64,000 nt of DNA from positions 1,364,001 through 1,428,000 of the forward strand of contig NZ_RBIL01000002.1 in assembly GCF_003633755.1 (NCBI RefSeq), read 5' to 3'. Under the pieces are notes generated by a model. The model was not told the DNA's origin, made no database searches, and saw nothing but the letters and a program-made list of their open reading frames with translations. Position numbers and translations under genes: made by a program. The first letter of the stretch is position 1, and every line of letters starts with the position of its first letter. This document shows positions 54,291-62,519 of this stretch, piece by piece. The stretch comes from Solirubrobacter pauli. GTDB lineage: Bacteria; Actinomycetota; Thermoleophilia; Solirubrobacterales; Solirubrobacteraceae.

Positions 54291-55169
54291 GTGAAGATGC
54301 GTGTGCTGCTCATCGGTGTGCTGGCGGCCGTGGCGGGCTGTGGCTCCTCCGCGGGCGGGTCCTCGTCGGACGGGCCGCGCGTCGTCGCGACGACGACGCA
54401 GCTGGCGGACATGGCGCGCAACGTCGCACCGAACGCCGACGTCACCGCGATCCTCACCGCCAACACCGACCCGCACGCGTACGAGGTGCGCCCGGACGAC
54501 GTCAAGGCGCTGGCCAAGGCGGACGTGGTGCTGCGCTCCGGCGGCGAGACCGACGAGTGGCTCGAGGGCGCGCTCGAGAGCGCGGGCGTGAGCGACGACA
54601 AGATCGTCGACGCCGGTGCCGCGGCCGGCCTCGAAGGCGACGACCCGCACTGGTGGCAGGACCCGCGCAAGGCCGAGAAGGCGGCCACCGCCATCGGGCG
54701 CGGGATCGAGGGCGCCGACCCGGGGCCGTACGTCGAGAAGCTGCACGCGCTCGATCGCCAGGTGCAGGCCTGCATCGACGCCGTGCCCGCAGGCGAGCGG
54801 CTGCTGGTGACGAGCCATGACGCGCTCGGCTACTACGCGCGTCGCTACGGCATCCGCGTGGTCGGCACCGTGATCCCGTCGCTCTCGACGTCCGGGCAGC
54901 CGTCGGCCGGCGAGGTCGACGCGCTGGTCAAGACGATCCGCGAGACCGGCGTGAAGACGATCTTCGCCGAGAGCTCGGTGAACGCCAAGGTCGAGGACGC
55001 GATCGCGCGCGAGGCGGGCGTGACCGTCGGCCAGAAGCTGTGGGCGGACTCGCTCGGCCCTGAAGGCTCGGCCGGCGGGACCTACATCGACTCGATCGAG
55101 GCCAACACGCGCGCGCTCGTCGCCGGGTTCACCGGCGCGCCGGCCGACTGCACCTTCGAAGATGCCTGA
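54291..55169 (+). CDS. Zn/Mn ABC transporter substrate-binding lipoprotein (ZnuA-like)
   Basis: A 292-residue cluster A-I metal-binding protein. The lipobox is LLIGVLAAVAGCGSS (Cys17). Metal ligands are in TANTDPHAYEVRPDD, EGDDPHWWQDP and LLVTSHDALGYYARRYG, with GGTYIDSIEANTRALV carrying the acidic ligand; the three-His site favours zinc, Mn not excluded. No long His-rich loop. Start GTG 54291 or ATG 54297. Overlaps the permease gene by 8 bp. Confidence 0.9.
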   Translation: MKMRVLLIGVLAAVAGCGSSAGGSSSDGPRVVATTTQLADMARNVAPNADVTAILTANTDPHAYEVRPDDVKALAKADVVLRSGGETDEWLEGALESAGVSDDKIVDAGAAAGLEGDDPHWWQDPRKAEKAATAIGRGIEGADPGPYVEKLHALDRQVQACIDAVPAGERLLVTSHDALGYYARRYGIRVVGTVIPSLSTSGQPSAGEVDALVKTIRETGVKTIFAESSVNAKVEDAIAREAGVTVGQKLWADSLGPEGSAGGTYIDSIEANTRALVAGFTGAPADCTFEDA

Positions 55170-55992
55170 CCTCGCCGCCCCGTACATCCAGCGCGGGCTG
55201 GCCGAGGTGCTGCTGCTGGCGGTGATCGCGGGCGTCCTCGGGACCTGGATCGTGCTGCGGCGGCTGCCGTTCTACACGCACGCGATCGGCACCGCGACGT
55301 TCCCCGGCCTCGTGGTCGCGGGCCCGTGGGGCGTGCCCGCGCAGCTGACGGCGCTCGTGTGCGCGGTCGGCTTCGGCGGCGTGCTGGAGCGCGTGCAGCG
55401 GTCGCGGCGGATCGACCCCGACGCCGCGATCGGCCTGCTGCTGGTCGGCGCGCTGGCGGTCGGCGTGATCCTCGCCAGCGACGTCTACGAGTCCGGCGCG
55501 GGCGTGGACCGGCTGCTGTTCGGCTCGCTGATCGCCCTGACGCCGCTCGACCTGTGGCTCACGGGCGCCGCGGCGGCCGCGGCGCTGATCTGCGACCGCC
55601 TGATGCACCGCTCCTGGCTCGCGACCGGGTTCGACGCCGACACCGCCCGCGCCGGCGGCATCCGCACCGCCTGGGCCGACCGGCTGCTGCTCGTCGCGGT
55701 CGCCGTCGCCGTCGTGGTCGCGATCGACGCCGTCGGCGCGCTGCTGGTGACCGTCGTGCTCACGGTCCCGGCCGCGACCGTCCGGCTGTTCGAGCCCGGC
55801 CTGCGCACGCAGCAGCTCGCGACCTTCGCGCTGACCGCGGTCGAGGGCGTGCTCGCGATCGGCCTCGCGGACGGCTTCAACGTCGGCCCGGGCCCGACGC
55901 TCGCCGTGCTCGGCGCGATCGTCTACGGCGGCGCGGCGCTGGCCGCGAAGCAGGTCCGGCACGTCGCCACCCCGAAGTCGGTGACGGCATGA
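55162..55992 (+). CDS. Metal ABC transporter permease (ABC-3/ZnuB family), first
   Basis: A 276-residue integral membrane permease with about eight helices (RGLAEVLLLAVIAGVLGTWI, LLVGALAVGVILASDVY, LLLVAVAVAVVVAIDAVGAL) and the family loop THAIGTATFPGLVV. Imports Zn or Mn with the neighbouring ATPase and a second permease, so the channel may be a heterodimer. ATGA overlap with the ATPase gene. Confidence 0.9.
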   Translation: MPDLAAPYIQRGLAEVLLLAVIAGVLGTWIVLRRLPFYTHAIGTATFPGLVVAGPWGVPAQLTALVCAVGFGGVLERVQRSRRIDPDAAIGLLLVGALAVGVILASDVYESGAGVDRLLFGSLIALTPLDLWLTGAAAAAALICDRLMHRSWLATGFDADTARAGGIRTAWADRLLLVAVAVAVVVAIDAVGALLVTVVLTVPAATVRLFEPGLRTQQLATFALTAVEGVLAIGLADGFNVGPGPTLAVLGAIVYGGAALAAKQVRHVATPKSVTA

Positions 55993-56735
55993 GCGCAGCG
56001 CTGACGGTGCGCGATCTTCGCGGCGGCTACGTGCGCGGCACCGACGTGCTCGGCGGCGCGAGCTTCGCGGTCGCCCCGGGCGAGATCGTCGCCGTGCTGG
56101 GGCCCAACGGCGGCGGCAAGACGACGCTCTTCCGCGCGTTGCTCGGCGAGCTGCCGTTCCGGACCGGTGCCGTGGAGCTCGAGGGGCGTCCGGCGTACGT
56201 GCCGCAGACCGAGCGGGCGCGGCTGGACTTCCCCGTGTCCGCGCACGACGTCGCGCTGATGGGCGCCTACGGGCGCACGAAGTGGTTCCAGCGTGTAGCC
56301 AAGGCCGACCGGGTGAAGGCTCAAGAGGCGCTGGAGCGGGTCGGGCTCGCCGACCGGGCGGATGACCGGTTCGGCACGCTCTCGGGCGGCCAGCGCCAGC
56401 GCGTGTTGCTCGCGCGGGCGATCGTGCAGGACGCGCGGGTGCTGCTGCTCGACGAGCCGCTGTCGGGCGTGGACCGGCCGAGCATCGTGCAGATCGAGCG
56501 CGTCTTCGCCGAGCTGCAGGCCGAGGGCCGCGCGCTGCTGGTGGCCACGCACGACGTCGCGCAGGCCCGCGCGTGGGACCACGTGCTGTGCCTGAACCAG
56601 GGCCAGGTCGCGTTCGGCAGGCCCGGCGATTGCCTGAGCACCGCGGTGCTGTCGGCGACCTACGGCGACGAGCTCGTGCTCCTCGACGGCGCCGGCCAGG
56701 CCGTGACCGTCTCGCACCACCACCACGAGCACTGA
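55989..56735 (+). CDS. Metal ABC transporter ATP-binding protein (ZnuC-like)
   Basis: A 248-residue ATPase. Walker A is LGPNGGGKTTLFRALLGELP, the Q-loop YVPQTERARLDFPVS, the signature LSGGQRQRVLLARAI, Walker B VLLLDEPLSGVD, and the switch ATHDVA. It ends in SHHHHEH, a natural His tail common in metal-transport ATPases that may buffer metal. It overlaps both permease genes (ATGA, TGATG). Confidence 0.93.
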   Translation: MSAALTVRDLRGGYVRGTDVLGGASFAVAPGEIVAVLGPNGGGKTTLFRALLGELPFRTGAVELEGRPAYVPQTERARLDFPVSAHDVALMGAYGRTKWFQRVAKADRVKAQEALERVGLADRADDRFGTLSGGQRQRVLLARAIVQDARVLLLDEPLSGVDRPSIVQIERVFAELQAEGRALLVATHDVAQARAWDHVLCLNQGQVAFGRPGDCLSTAVLSATYGDELVLLDGAGQAVTVSHHHHEH

Positions 56736-57487
56736 TGCTGTCCAGCGGGATCATGCAGCGCGCGCTGATCGAGGCGATCGTCCTCGGGCTCGCGTGCGGG
56801 CCGCTCGGCGTCTGGATCCTGCTGCTGCGGCGCTCCTACGCGGCGGAGTCGCTGAGCCACGCGATGCTGCCCGGGCTCGTGATCGCCGCGCTGGCGGGGA
56901 TCCCGCTCGTGTTCGGCGCGGCCGCGGGCGTGCTCGTCGCCGCGATCCTGATCGCGGCCGTACGCGGGGACGTGGGCGTCGCGGTCGTCGTCTCCGGGCT
57001 GTTCGGCCTCGGCGGCATCCTCGCGCTCTCGCCGGAGACGCCGCCCCGGCTCGGCGAGCTGCTGTTCGGCGACCTGCTGGGCGTCACCAACGGCGACCTG
57101 CTCGTCGCCGCCGCGCTGTCGATCAGCGTGCTGATCGCGCTGGCCGTCGCGTACCGGTCGCTGGCGCTCGCCGGGTTCGAGGGGCGGGGCGGACGCGCGG
57201 ACCTCGCCCTGCTGGCCATCCTCGCGGTGACGACGGTCGCCGCGGTCCAGGGTCTCGGCAACCTGCTGCTGGTCGCGCTGATCCTCGCGCCCGCGGCCGC
57301 CGCGCTCAACCTCGCGCAGCGGCTTCCGCACGTGTTGGCGCTGGCCGCGGTTCTCGCGGTCGTGGCCGGGGTAGTAGGACTCGTCGTCTCCTACCAACTC
57401 GAGATTGCGGCCGGCGCGAGCATCGCACTGTGCGCCATAGCACTCTCGTCACTCGGCGTGTTGAAACCAAAGTTAGGCATGCCATAA
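56735..57487 (+). CDS. Metal ABC transporter permease (ABC-3/ZnuB family), second
   Basis: A 250-residue permease with helices IMQRALIEAIVLGLACGPLG, AAAGVLVAAILIAAVRG and HVLALAAVLAVVAGVVGLVV and the loop AESLSHAMLPGLVIAAL. Two permeases around one ATPase suggest a heterodimeric channel. Its last codons overlap the DtxR-type box that precedes the next gene. Confidence 0.9.
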   Translation: MLSSGIMQRALIEAIVLGLACGPLGVWILLLRRSYAAESLSHAMLPGLVIAALAGIPLVFGAAAGVLVAAILIAAVRGDVGVAVVVSGLFGLGGILALSPETPPRLGELLFGDLLGVTNGDLLVAAALSISVLIALAVAYRSLALAGFEGRGGRADLALLAILAVTTVAAVQGLGNLLLVALILAPAAAALNLAQRLPHVLALAAVLAVVAGVVGLVVSYQLEIAAGASIALCAIALSSLGVLKPKLGMP

Positions 57488-57488
57488 T
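57473..57488 (+). promoter_or_regulatory. DtxR/MntR-type operator overlapping a leaderless promoter
   Basis: TTAGGCATGCCATAA (57473-57487) has the perfect core GGCATGCC flanked by TTA/TAA, close to MntR/DtxR boxes. It overlaps CATAAT (57483-57488), 8 nt before GTG 57497. Metal-dependent autorepression of the regulator and the downstream transporter is the simplest reading. Confidence 0.65.
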
Positions 57489-57496
57489 TCGAGTCA

Positions 57497-58156
57497 GTGC
57501 CCGACTTCACCCCCGCCGTCCAGGACTACGCGAAGGCGATCCACGCGCTCGAGGAGCGCGACGGCGAGGTCACGACGACGGCGCTGGCCGAGCGGTTGTG
57601 CGTGACACCCGCGTCGGCGTCGGCGATGGTCCGCCGGCTGGTGGAGCAGGCGCTCGTCACGCATGAGCCCTACAAGGGCATCACGCTGACGGACGCCGGG
57701 CGCGCGCTCGCGCTCGAGATGATCCGTCACCACCGGCTGCTGGAGACGTACCTGGCGGTCTCGCTGGACATGCCGTGGGACCGGGTGCACGCGGAGGCGG
57801 AGGTGCTCGAGCACGTGCTCTCCGAGGACCTGGAGGCCCGGATCGCCGCCAAGCTCGGCCACCCGACGCACGACCCGCACGGCGACCCGATCCCGTCGGC
57901 CGACCTCGAGGTCGAGCCCGACGACACGCGGGCGCTCGTGGCGCTCGAGCCGGGGGACCGCGGCACGCTCGCCCGGATCGCCGACGCCGAACCCGAGATG
58001 CTCCGCTACCTGTCCGCGCGTGGGATCACGCCGGGTGCGGAGCTCCAGGTCGTCGACAAGCAGCCGTTCGGCGGACCGCTGTTCGTCGCCGTCGGCGCCG
58101 AGACGCACGCCCTCGGCGGCCGCCTCGCCGCCTCGATGCGGGTGCGCGGCGCGTGA
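57497..58156 (+). CDS. DtxR-family metal-dependent regulator (MntR/IdeR type)
   Basis: A 219-residue repressor. Winged helix (AKAIHALEERDGEVTTTALA, CVTPASASAMVRRLVEQALV), dimerisation/metal-binding helices (RHHRLLETYLAVSLDMPWDR, HAEAEVLEHVLSEDLEARI) and a C-terminal FeoA/SH3-like domain (LEPGDRGTLARIADAEP). Both metal-site types keep His and Glu ligands. Coupling to an NRAMP gene points to manganese sensing. The GTG start is fixed by the promoter spacing. Confidence 0.9.
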   Translation: MPDFTPAVQDYAKAIHALEERDGEVTTTALAERLCVTPASASAMVRRLVEQALVTHEPYKGITLTDAGRALALEMIRHHRLLETYLAVSLDMPWDRVHAEAEVLEHVLSEDLEARIAAKLGHPTHDPHGDPIPSADLEVEPDDTRALVALEPGDRGTLARIADAEPEMLRYLSARGITPGAELQVVDKQPFGGPLFVAVGAETHALGGRLAASMRVRGA

Positions 58157-59451
58157 ACCCGCCACCCTCCGTCCTCGACGCGGCGCGCGCCGCCGAAGCC
58201 GCGCCGCACACCCAGACGGCGCTCCAGCAGACCCGGTCGAAGGGTCGCTGGAAGGGCGTCGCGGCGCTGTTCGGCCCGGCCTTCGTGGCCGCGGTCGCCT
58301 ACATCGACCCGGGCAACTTCGCCACGAACATCGCGGGCGGCGCCAAGTACGGCTACATGCTCGTGTGGGTGATCGTCGCCGCGAACCTGATGGCGATGCT
58401 CGTCCAGTACCTGAGCGCGAAGACCGGCATCGCGACGGGCAAGAACCTGCCGGAGCTGTGCCGCGAGCATTTCAAGAAGCCGGTGACGTTCGGCCTCTGG
58501 GTGCAGGCGGAGGCGATCGCGATCGCCACCGACCTCGCCGAGTTCGTCGGCGCCGCGATCGCGCTGAACCTGCTGTTCGGCGTCCCGCCGTTCGTCGCCG
58601 GCCTGATGACCGCGGTCGTCGCCTTCGCGATCCTCGAGCTCCAGACGCGCGGCTACCGCAAGTTCGAGCTGGCGATCGCGGGCTTCCTGATGATCGTCTT
58701 CTTCGGCTTCATGTACGACCTGAGCCAGGTCGGGGTCGACCCCGGCGACTTCGCCGGCGGCCTGATCCCGAGCTTCGACGGCACCGACAGCGTCCTGCTC
58801 GCCGTCGGCATCCTCGGCGCGACGGTGATGCCGCACGTCGTCTACCTGCACTCGGCGTTGACGAGCCGGCGCATCCGGCCCGAGAGCACTGCGGAGAAGC
58901 GCGAGCTGCTGCGCTTCCAGCGCCTGGACGTCGTCCTCGCGCTCGGCCTCGCCGGGATCATCAACCTGACCATGCTCGTCGTCGCCGCGCAGCTGTTCCA
59001 CGACAGCGGCGTCACCGACGTCGAGTCGATCGAGAGCGCGCACCGCGGCTTCGAGACCCTGCTCGGCGGCGGCGCGGCGCTGGCCTTCGCGGTGGCGCTG
59101 CTCGCGTCCGGCCTGAGCTCTTCCAGCGTCGGCACGTTCGCCGGCCAGGTCGTGATGCAGGGCTTCATCAACCGCCGCATCAACCTGTTCCTGCGGCGCG
59201 CGATCACGATGGCGCCGTCGCTGATCGTGCTGGCGATCGGGGTGGACCCGTCGACGACGCTCGTCATCTCGCAGGTCGTGCTGTCCTTCGGCATCCCGTT
59301 CGCGCTGGTGCCGATGGTGCTGCTGACCCGCCGCCGGGACATCATGGGCCCGCTCGTGAACCGCCCGTTGACGACCGCCGTGGCCGGCACGGTCGCCGCG
59401 TGCATCATCGCTCTCAACTGCTTCTTGCTCTACCAGACGTTCTTCGGGTAA
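58153..59451 (+). CDS. NRAMP-family divalent metal transporter (MntH-like)
   Basis: A 432-residue proton-coupled Mn/Fe importer with 11 helices. AAVAYIDPGNFATNIAGG contains the DPGN metal-binding loop of helix 1 and ATVMPHVVYLHSALT the MPH of helix 6, so the transport site is intact. GTG 58153 overlaps the regulator stop (GTGA). Together with the ABC operon this forms a metal-homeostasis island with two import routes. Confidence 0.93.
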   Translation: MNPPPSVLDAARAAEAAPHTQTALQQTRSKGRWKGVAALFGPAFVAAVAYIDPGNFATNIAGGAKYGYMLVWVIVAANLMAMLVQYLSAKTGIATGKNLPELCREHFKKPVTFGLWVQAEAIAIATDLAEFVGAAIALNLLFGVPPFVAGLMTAVVAFAILELQTRGYRKFELAIAGFLMIVFFGFMYDLSQVGVDPGDFAGGLIPSFDGTDSVLLAVGILGATVMPHVVYLHSALTSRRIRPESTAEKRELLRFQRLDVVLALGLAGIINLTMLVVAAQLFHDSGVTDVESIESAHRGFETLLGGGAALAFAVALLASGLSSSSVGTFAGQVVMQGFINRRINLFLRRAITMAPSLIVLAIGVDPSTTLVISQVVLSFGIPFALVPMVLLTRRRDIMGPLVNRPLTTAVAGTVAACIIALNCFLLYQTFFG

Positions 59452-59491
59452 CGCATAGGTTCTCCCACCCATTGACTCAGCGCTCCAACTC

Positions 59492-60172
59492 GTGGACCAT
59501 GCGCGCGGGATGGACTCGAAGGCGCGCAGGGTGCAGGCGGAGCGGGATCGACGGAGGCTGCCTGAGCGCAGCCCGTGGGCCCGCTGGACGCGACGGGTCG
59601 TCGGCTTGGTGGCGACGGTCGCCTTCCTCGGCGTCGGCTTCGCGATCTACGACATGGTCCGCCCCGAGGGCGCCGACCCGGTCGGAGCGGCCGTCTCCCA
59701 GGCCACGCCGACGGCGACCGCCAAGGCCAAGAAGACCGCCTCGAAGGCCAAGAAGAAGACGACGAAGCCCAAGCCGCTGACCAAGGCCGAGAAGCGCGCG
59801 CGCGAGCAGGCCGTCGAGCGCATCCGCGAGGAGGGCGACACGACGCTGCGCCCGGAGGACTACGACCCGCGCGCCCGGCTGCGCGTGCTGATCGGCCGCC
59901 CGGTGGGCGACTCGACCGGTGGCTACACCGCCTACTTCTTCACCCGGGACGGCTTCCTCGGCAAGGACGCGCAGTTCCGCAGCACCGAGCTGAAGGTCGC
60001 CAAGCAGGGCAAGGCGACGATCACGCTGCGCTACGGCGTCTACAAGGAAGGCGACAAGCCGGGGAACCCGAGCGGCACCAAGCGCGTCCGCTTCCGCCTC
60101 GACGGCACGGCGATGACGGCGCTGGACACCGTCCCGGCCGCCGAGGACCGCTTCCAACGCACCTCGGGCTGA
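59492..60172 (+). CDS. LppP/LprE-like membrane-anchored protein
   Basis: A 226-residue protein: basic N-terminus, one membrane helix (VVGLVATVAFLGVGFAIYDM), a Lys/Ala/Thr-rich stretch (TAKAKKTASKAKKKTTKPKP), then a C-terminal domain (RVLIGRPVGDSTGGYTAYFF, FLGKDAQFRS, ITLRYGVYKEGDKP) resembling LppP/LprE lipoproteins. There is no lipobox, so it is held by the helix. Start GTG 59492 or ATG 59510. The function of the family is unknown. Confidence 0.75.
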   Translation: MDHARGMDSKARRVQAERDRRRLPERSPWARWTRRVVGLVATVAFLGVGFAIYDMVRPEGADPVGAAVSQATPTATAKAKKTASKAKKKTTKPKPLTKAEKRAREQAVERIREEGDTTLRPEDYDPRARLRVLIGRPVGDSTGGYTAYFFTRDGFLGKDAQFRSTELKVAKQGKATITLRYGVYKEGDKPGNPSGTKRVRFRLDGTAMTALDTVPAAEDRFQRTSG

Positions 60173-60211
60173 GCCTCCATTAGGCTCTCTCCAGGGAGAG
60201 CTTGAGGAGGC
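60173..60211 (+). promoter_or_regulatory. Shine-Dalgarno-masking hairpin before the acyl-CoA synthetase
   Basis: GCCTCC (60173-60178) can pair with GGAGGC (60206-60211), covering the ribosome site GAGGAGG; an inner GCTCTC/GAGAGC pair (60184-60189/60196-60201) stabilises it. It may be a terminator, a translational control, or both. Confidence 0.4.
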
Positions 60212-60216
60212 TGCAC

Positions 60217-61845
60217 ATGGAGCTGTCGTACGCATCCGGGACGTCGACCACGCCGCTGCTGGGCGACACGATCGGCGACAACCTCGACCGCACGATCGCG
60301 CGCTTCGGCGACCGCGAGGCGCTCGTCTCCGTCCACCAGGACCTGCGCTACACGTACGCCCAGCTCGGCGAGGCCGTCGACCGCTGCGCGCGCGCCTTCA
60401 TCGCCGCCGGCGTCGAGCCGGGCGACCGCGTCGGCATCTGGAGTCCGAACTGCGCCGAGTGGGCGCTCGTCCAGTACGCCACCGCCAAGGCCGGGATCAT
60501 CCTGGTCAACATCAACCCGGCCTACCGGACCTCCGAGCTCGCCTACGTGCTCAACCAGTCCGGCATCCGGCTGCTGGTCGCGGCGACGGCGTTCAAGACG
60601 AGCGACTACGTGCGGATGGTCGCGGACGTGCGCGGCGAGTGCCCGGACCTCGAGCGGGTCGTGTTCATCGGCCACGACTGGGAGGAGTTCGTCGGTGGCG
60701 GCGAGCGCGTGAGCGTGGAGGAGCTGGCCGAGCGCCAGGCCCCAACGCAGTTCGACGACCCGATCAACATCCAGTACACGAGCGGCACGACCGGCTTCCC
60801 CAAGGGCGCCACGCTCAGCCATCACAACATCCTCAACAACGGCTTCTTCGTGGGGGAGGGCTGCCGCTACACCGAGGAGGACCGGGTCTGCATCCCGGTG
60901 CCCTACTACCACTGCTTCGGCATGGTCATGGGCAACCTCGCGTGCACGTCGCACGGCGCCTGCATGGTCATCCCGGCACCCGCCTTCGACCCGGTGGCCA
61001 CGCTCCAGGCCGTCCAGGACGAGCGCTGCACGTCGCTGTACGGCGTGCCGACGATGTTCATCGCCGAGCTCGAGCACCCGGAGTTCGGCGAGTTCGACCT
61101 CACCAGCCTGCGCACGGGGATCATGGCCGGCTCGCCGTGCCCGATCGAGACGATGAAGCGCTGCGTCGATGAGATGCACATGCAGGAGGTGACGATCGCC
61201 TACGGCATGACGGAGACCTCGCCCGTGTCCACCCAGACGGGCGCCGACGACCCCCTGGAGAAGCGCGTCGGCACCGTCGGCCGCGTCCATCCGCACGTCG
61301 AGGTCAAGGTCGTCAGCCCCGACACCGGCGCGGTCGTGCCCCGCGGGGAGCCGGGCGAGCTGTGCACCCGCGCGTACAGCGTGATGCTCGGCTACTGGGA
61401 CGAGCCGGAGAAGACCGCCGACGCGATCGACCGCGCACGCTGGATGCACACCGGCGACCTGGCGCAGATGGACGACGAGGGCTACGTGAAGATCGTCGGC
61501 CGCATCAAGGACATGGTCATCCGCGGCGGGGAGAACGTGTACCCGCGCGAGATCGAGGAGTTCCTGATGGGGCACCCGGACGTCGCCGACGTGCAGGTGG
61601 TCGGCGTTCCGGACGCGCGCTACGGCGAGGAGCTGATGGCCTACGTCCGGACGCGGGCGGGGGCCACGGTGGACCACGACGCGGTGGCCGCCTTCTGCAA
61701 GGGCAAGATCGCCCACTACAAGGTGCCGCGTTATGTTCAAGTGGTGGATGAGTTCCCGATGACCGTGACCGGCAAGATCCAGAAGTTCAAGCTGCGCGAG
61801 GCCGCGATCGAGTCGCTCGGGCTGGCGGAGGTCGAAACCGCCTAG
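60217..61845 (+). CDS. AMP-binding acyl-CoA synthetase (medium-chain/FadD-type)
   Basis: A 542-residue adenylate-forming ligase. It has [20 protein letters not shown] near residue 188, [58 protein letters not shown] and the catalytic Lys in [13 protein letters not shown] near the C-terminus. Similar enzymes activate medium-chain or aromatic acids. ATG 60217 has GAGGAGG 6 nt upstream. Its stop overlaps the next start (TAGTG). Confidence 0.92.
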   Translation: MELSYASGTSTTPLLGDTIGDNLDRTIARFGDREALVSVHQDLRYTYAQLGEAVDRCARAFIAAGVEPGDRVGIWSPNCAEWALVQYATAKAGIILVNINPAYRTSELAYVLNQSGIRLLVAATAFKTSDYVRMVADVRGECPDLERVVFIGHDWEEFVGGGERVSVEELAERQAPTQFDDPINIQYTSGTTGFPKGATLSHHNILNNGFFVGEGCRYTEEDRVCIPVPYYHCFGMVMGNLACTSHGACMVIPAPAFDPVATLQAVQDERCTSLYGVPTMFIAELEHPEFGEFDLTSLRTGIMAGSPCPIETMKRCVDEMHMQEVTIAYGMTETSPVSTQTGADDPLEKRVGTVGRVHPHVEVKVVSPDTGAVVPRGEPGELCTRAYSVMLGYWDEPEKTADAIDRARWMHTGDLAQMDDEGYVKIVGRIKDMVIRGGENVYPREIEEFLMGHPDVADVQVVGVPDARYGEELMAYVRTRAGATVDHDAVAAFCKGKIAHYKVPRYVQVVDEFPMTVTGKIQKFKLREAAIESLGLAEVETA

Positions 61846-62507
61846 TGTGCGGCCGCTACACGCTCTCGACCGTCGACGGTCCTGAGATCGCCCAGCGCTT
61901 CAGCCTCATCAACCCGCCGTCGGAGGAGACGCTCGGGCGCTTCAACGTGTGCCCGACCGAGACCGTCGCCGCGATCGTCGCGCCGGGCGAGGCCACCGGC
62001 GTCCAGTGGGGCCTGCGGCCGTTCAAGAACGGGTCGTTCGCGCCCATCAACGTGCGCTCGGAGACCGCGTCCAAGCGCTTCAAGTGGCTGATGGACCGGG
62101 GCCGCTGCCTCGTGCTCGCCGACGGCTGGTACGAGTGGCTCAAGGCTGAGCAGAAGGGCCAGCCGAAGCTGCCGTTCCGCTACACCGTCGACGACGGGTC
62201 GCTGTTCGCGTTCGCCGGCGTCTACGACCGCACCGGCGTGGCCATCCTCACCACCGAGGCCAACGAGATCTGCAAGCCGGTCCACGACCGGATGCCGGTG
62301 ATCCTCGACGGGCCCGAGGCCGAGGCGATGTGGCTGTCCAAGGACGTCGCGATCCCCGAGGCCGAGGGGCTGTTGATCCCGTTCCCGAGCGAGCGGGTGT
62401 CAGTAGCACCCGCCAATCCCGCGGTCAATAGGGCGGGGGTCGAAGGTCCGGAGCTGCTCACGCCGCCGGACGCACCACCGACTCCACCCTCAGACACGCT
62501 CTTCTGA
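61845..62507 (+). CDS. SOS response-associated peptidase (SRAP; HMCES/YedK-like)
   Basis: A 220-residue abasic-site shield. After initiator removal Cys2 of MCGRYTLSTVDG forms the DNA-protein crosslink. FNVCPTETVAAIV, FAPINVRSETASKRF, CLVLADGWYEWLKA (catalytic Glu) and PVHDRMPVIL (catalytic His) complete the active site. The C-terminal Pro-rich tail is unstructured. It is the second genome-maintenance gene in the window after dinB. GTG start overlaps the ligase stop. Confidence 0.92.
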   Translation: MCGRYTLSTVDGPEIAQRFSLINPPSEETLGRFNVCPTETVAAIVAPGEATGVQWGLRPFKNGSFAPINVRSETASKRFKWLMDRGRCLVLADGWYEWLKAEQKGQPKLPFRYTVDDGSLFAFAGVYDRTGVAILTTEANEICKPVHDRMPVILDGPEAEAMWLSKDVAIPEAEGLLIPFPSERVSVAPANPAVNRAGVEGPELLTPPDAPPTPPSDTLF

Positions 62508-62519
62508 AAGGGTCAACGG

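Noticed and set aside
56706-56735. HHHHEH tail of the ABC ATPase as a vector-derived His tag
   Set aside because: It is interrupted by Glu, lies in native context with overlapping genes on both sides, and such tails are common in metal transporters.
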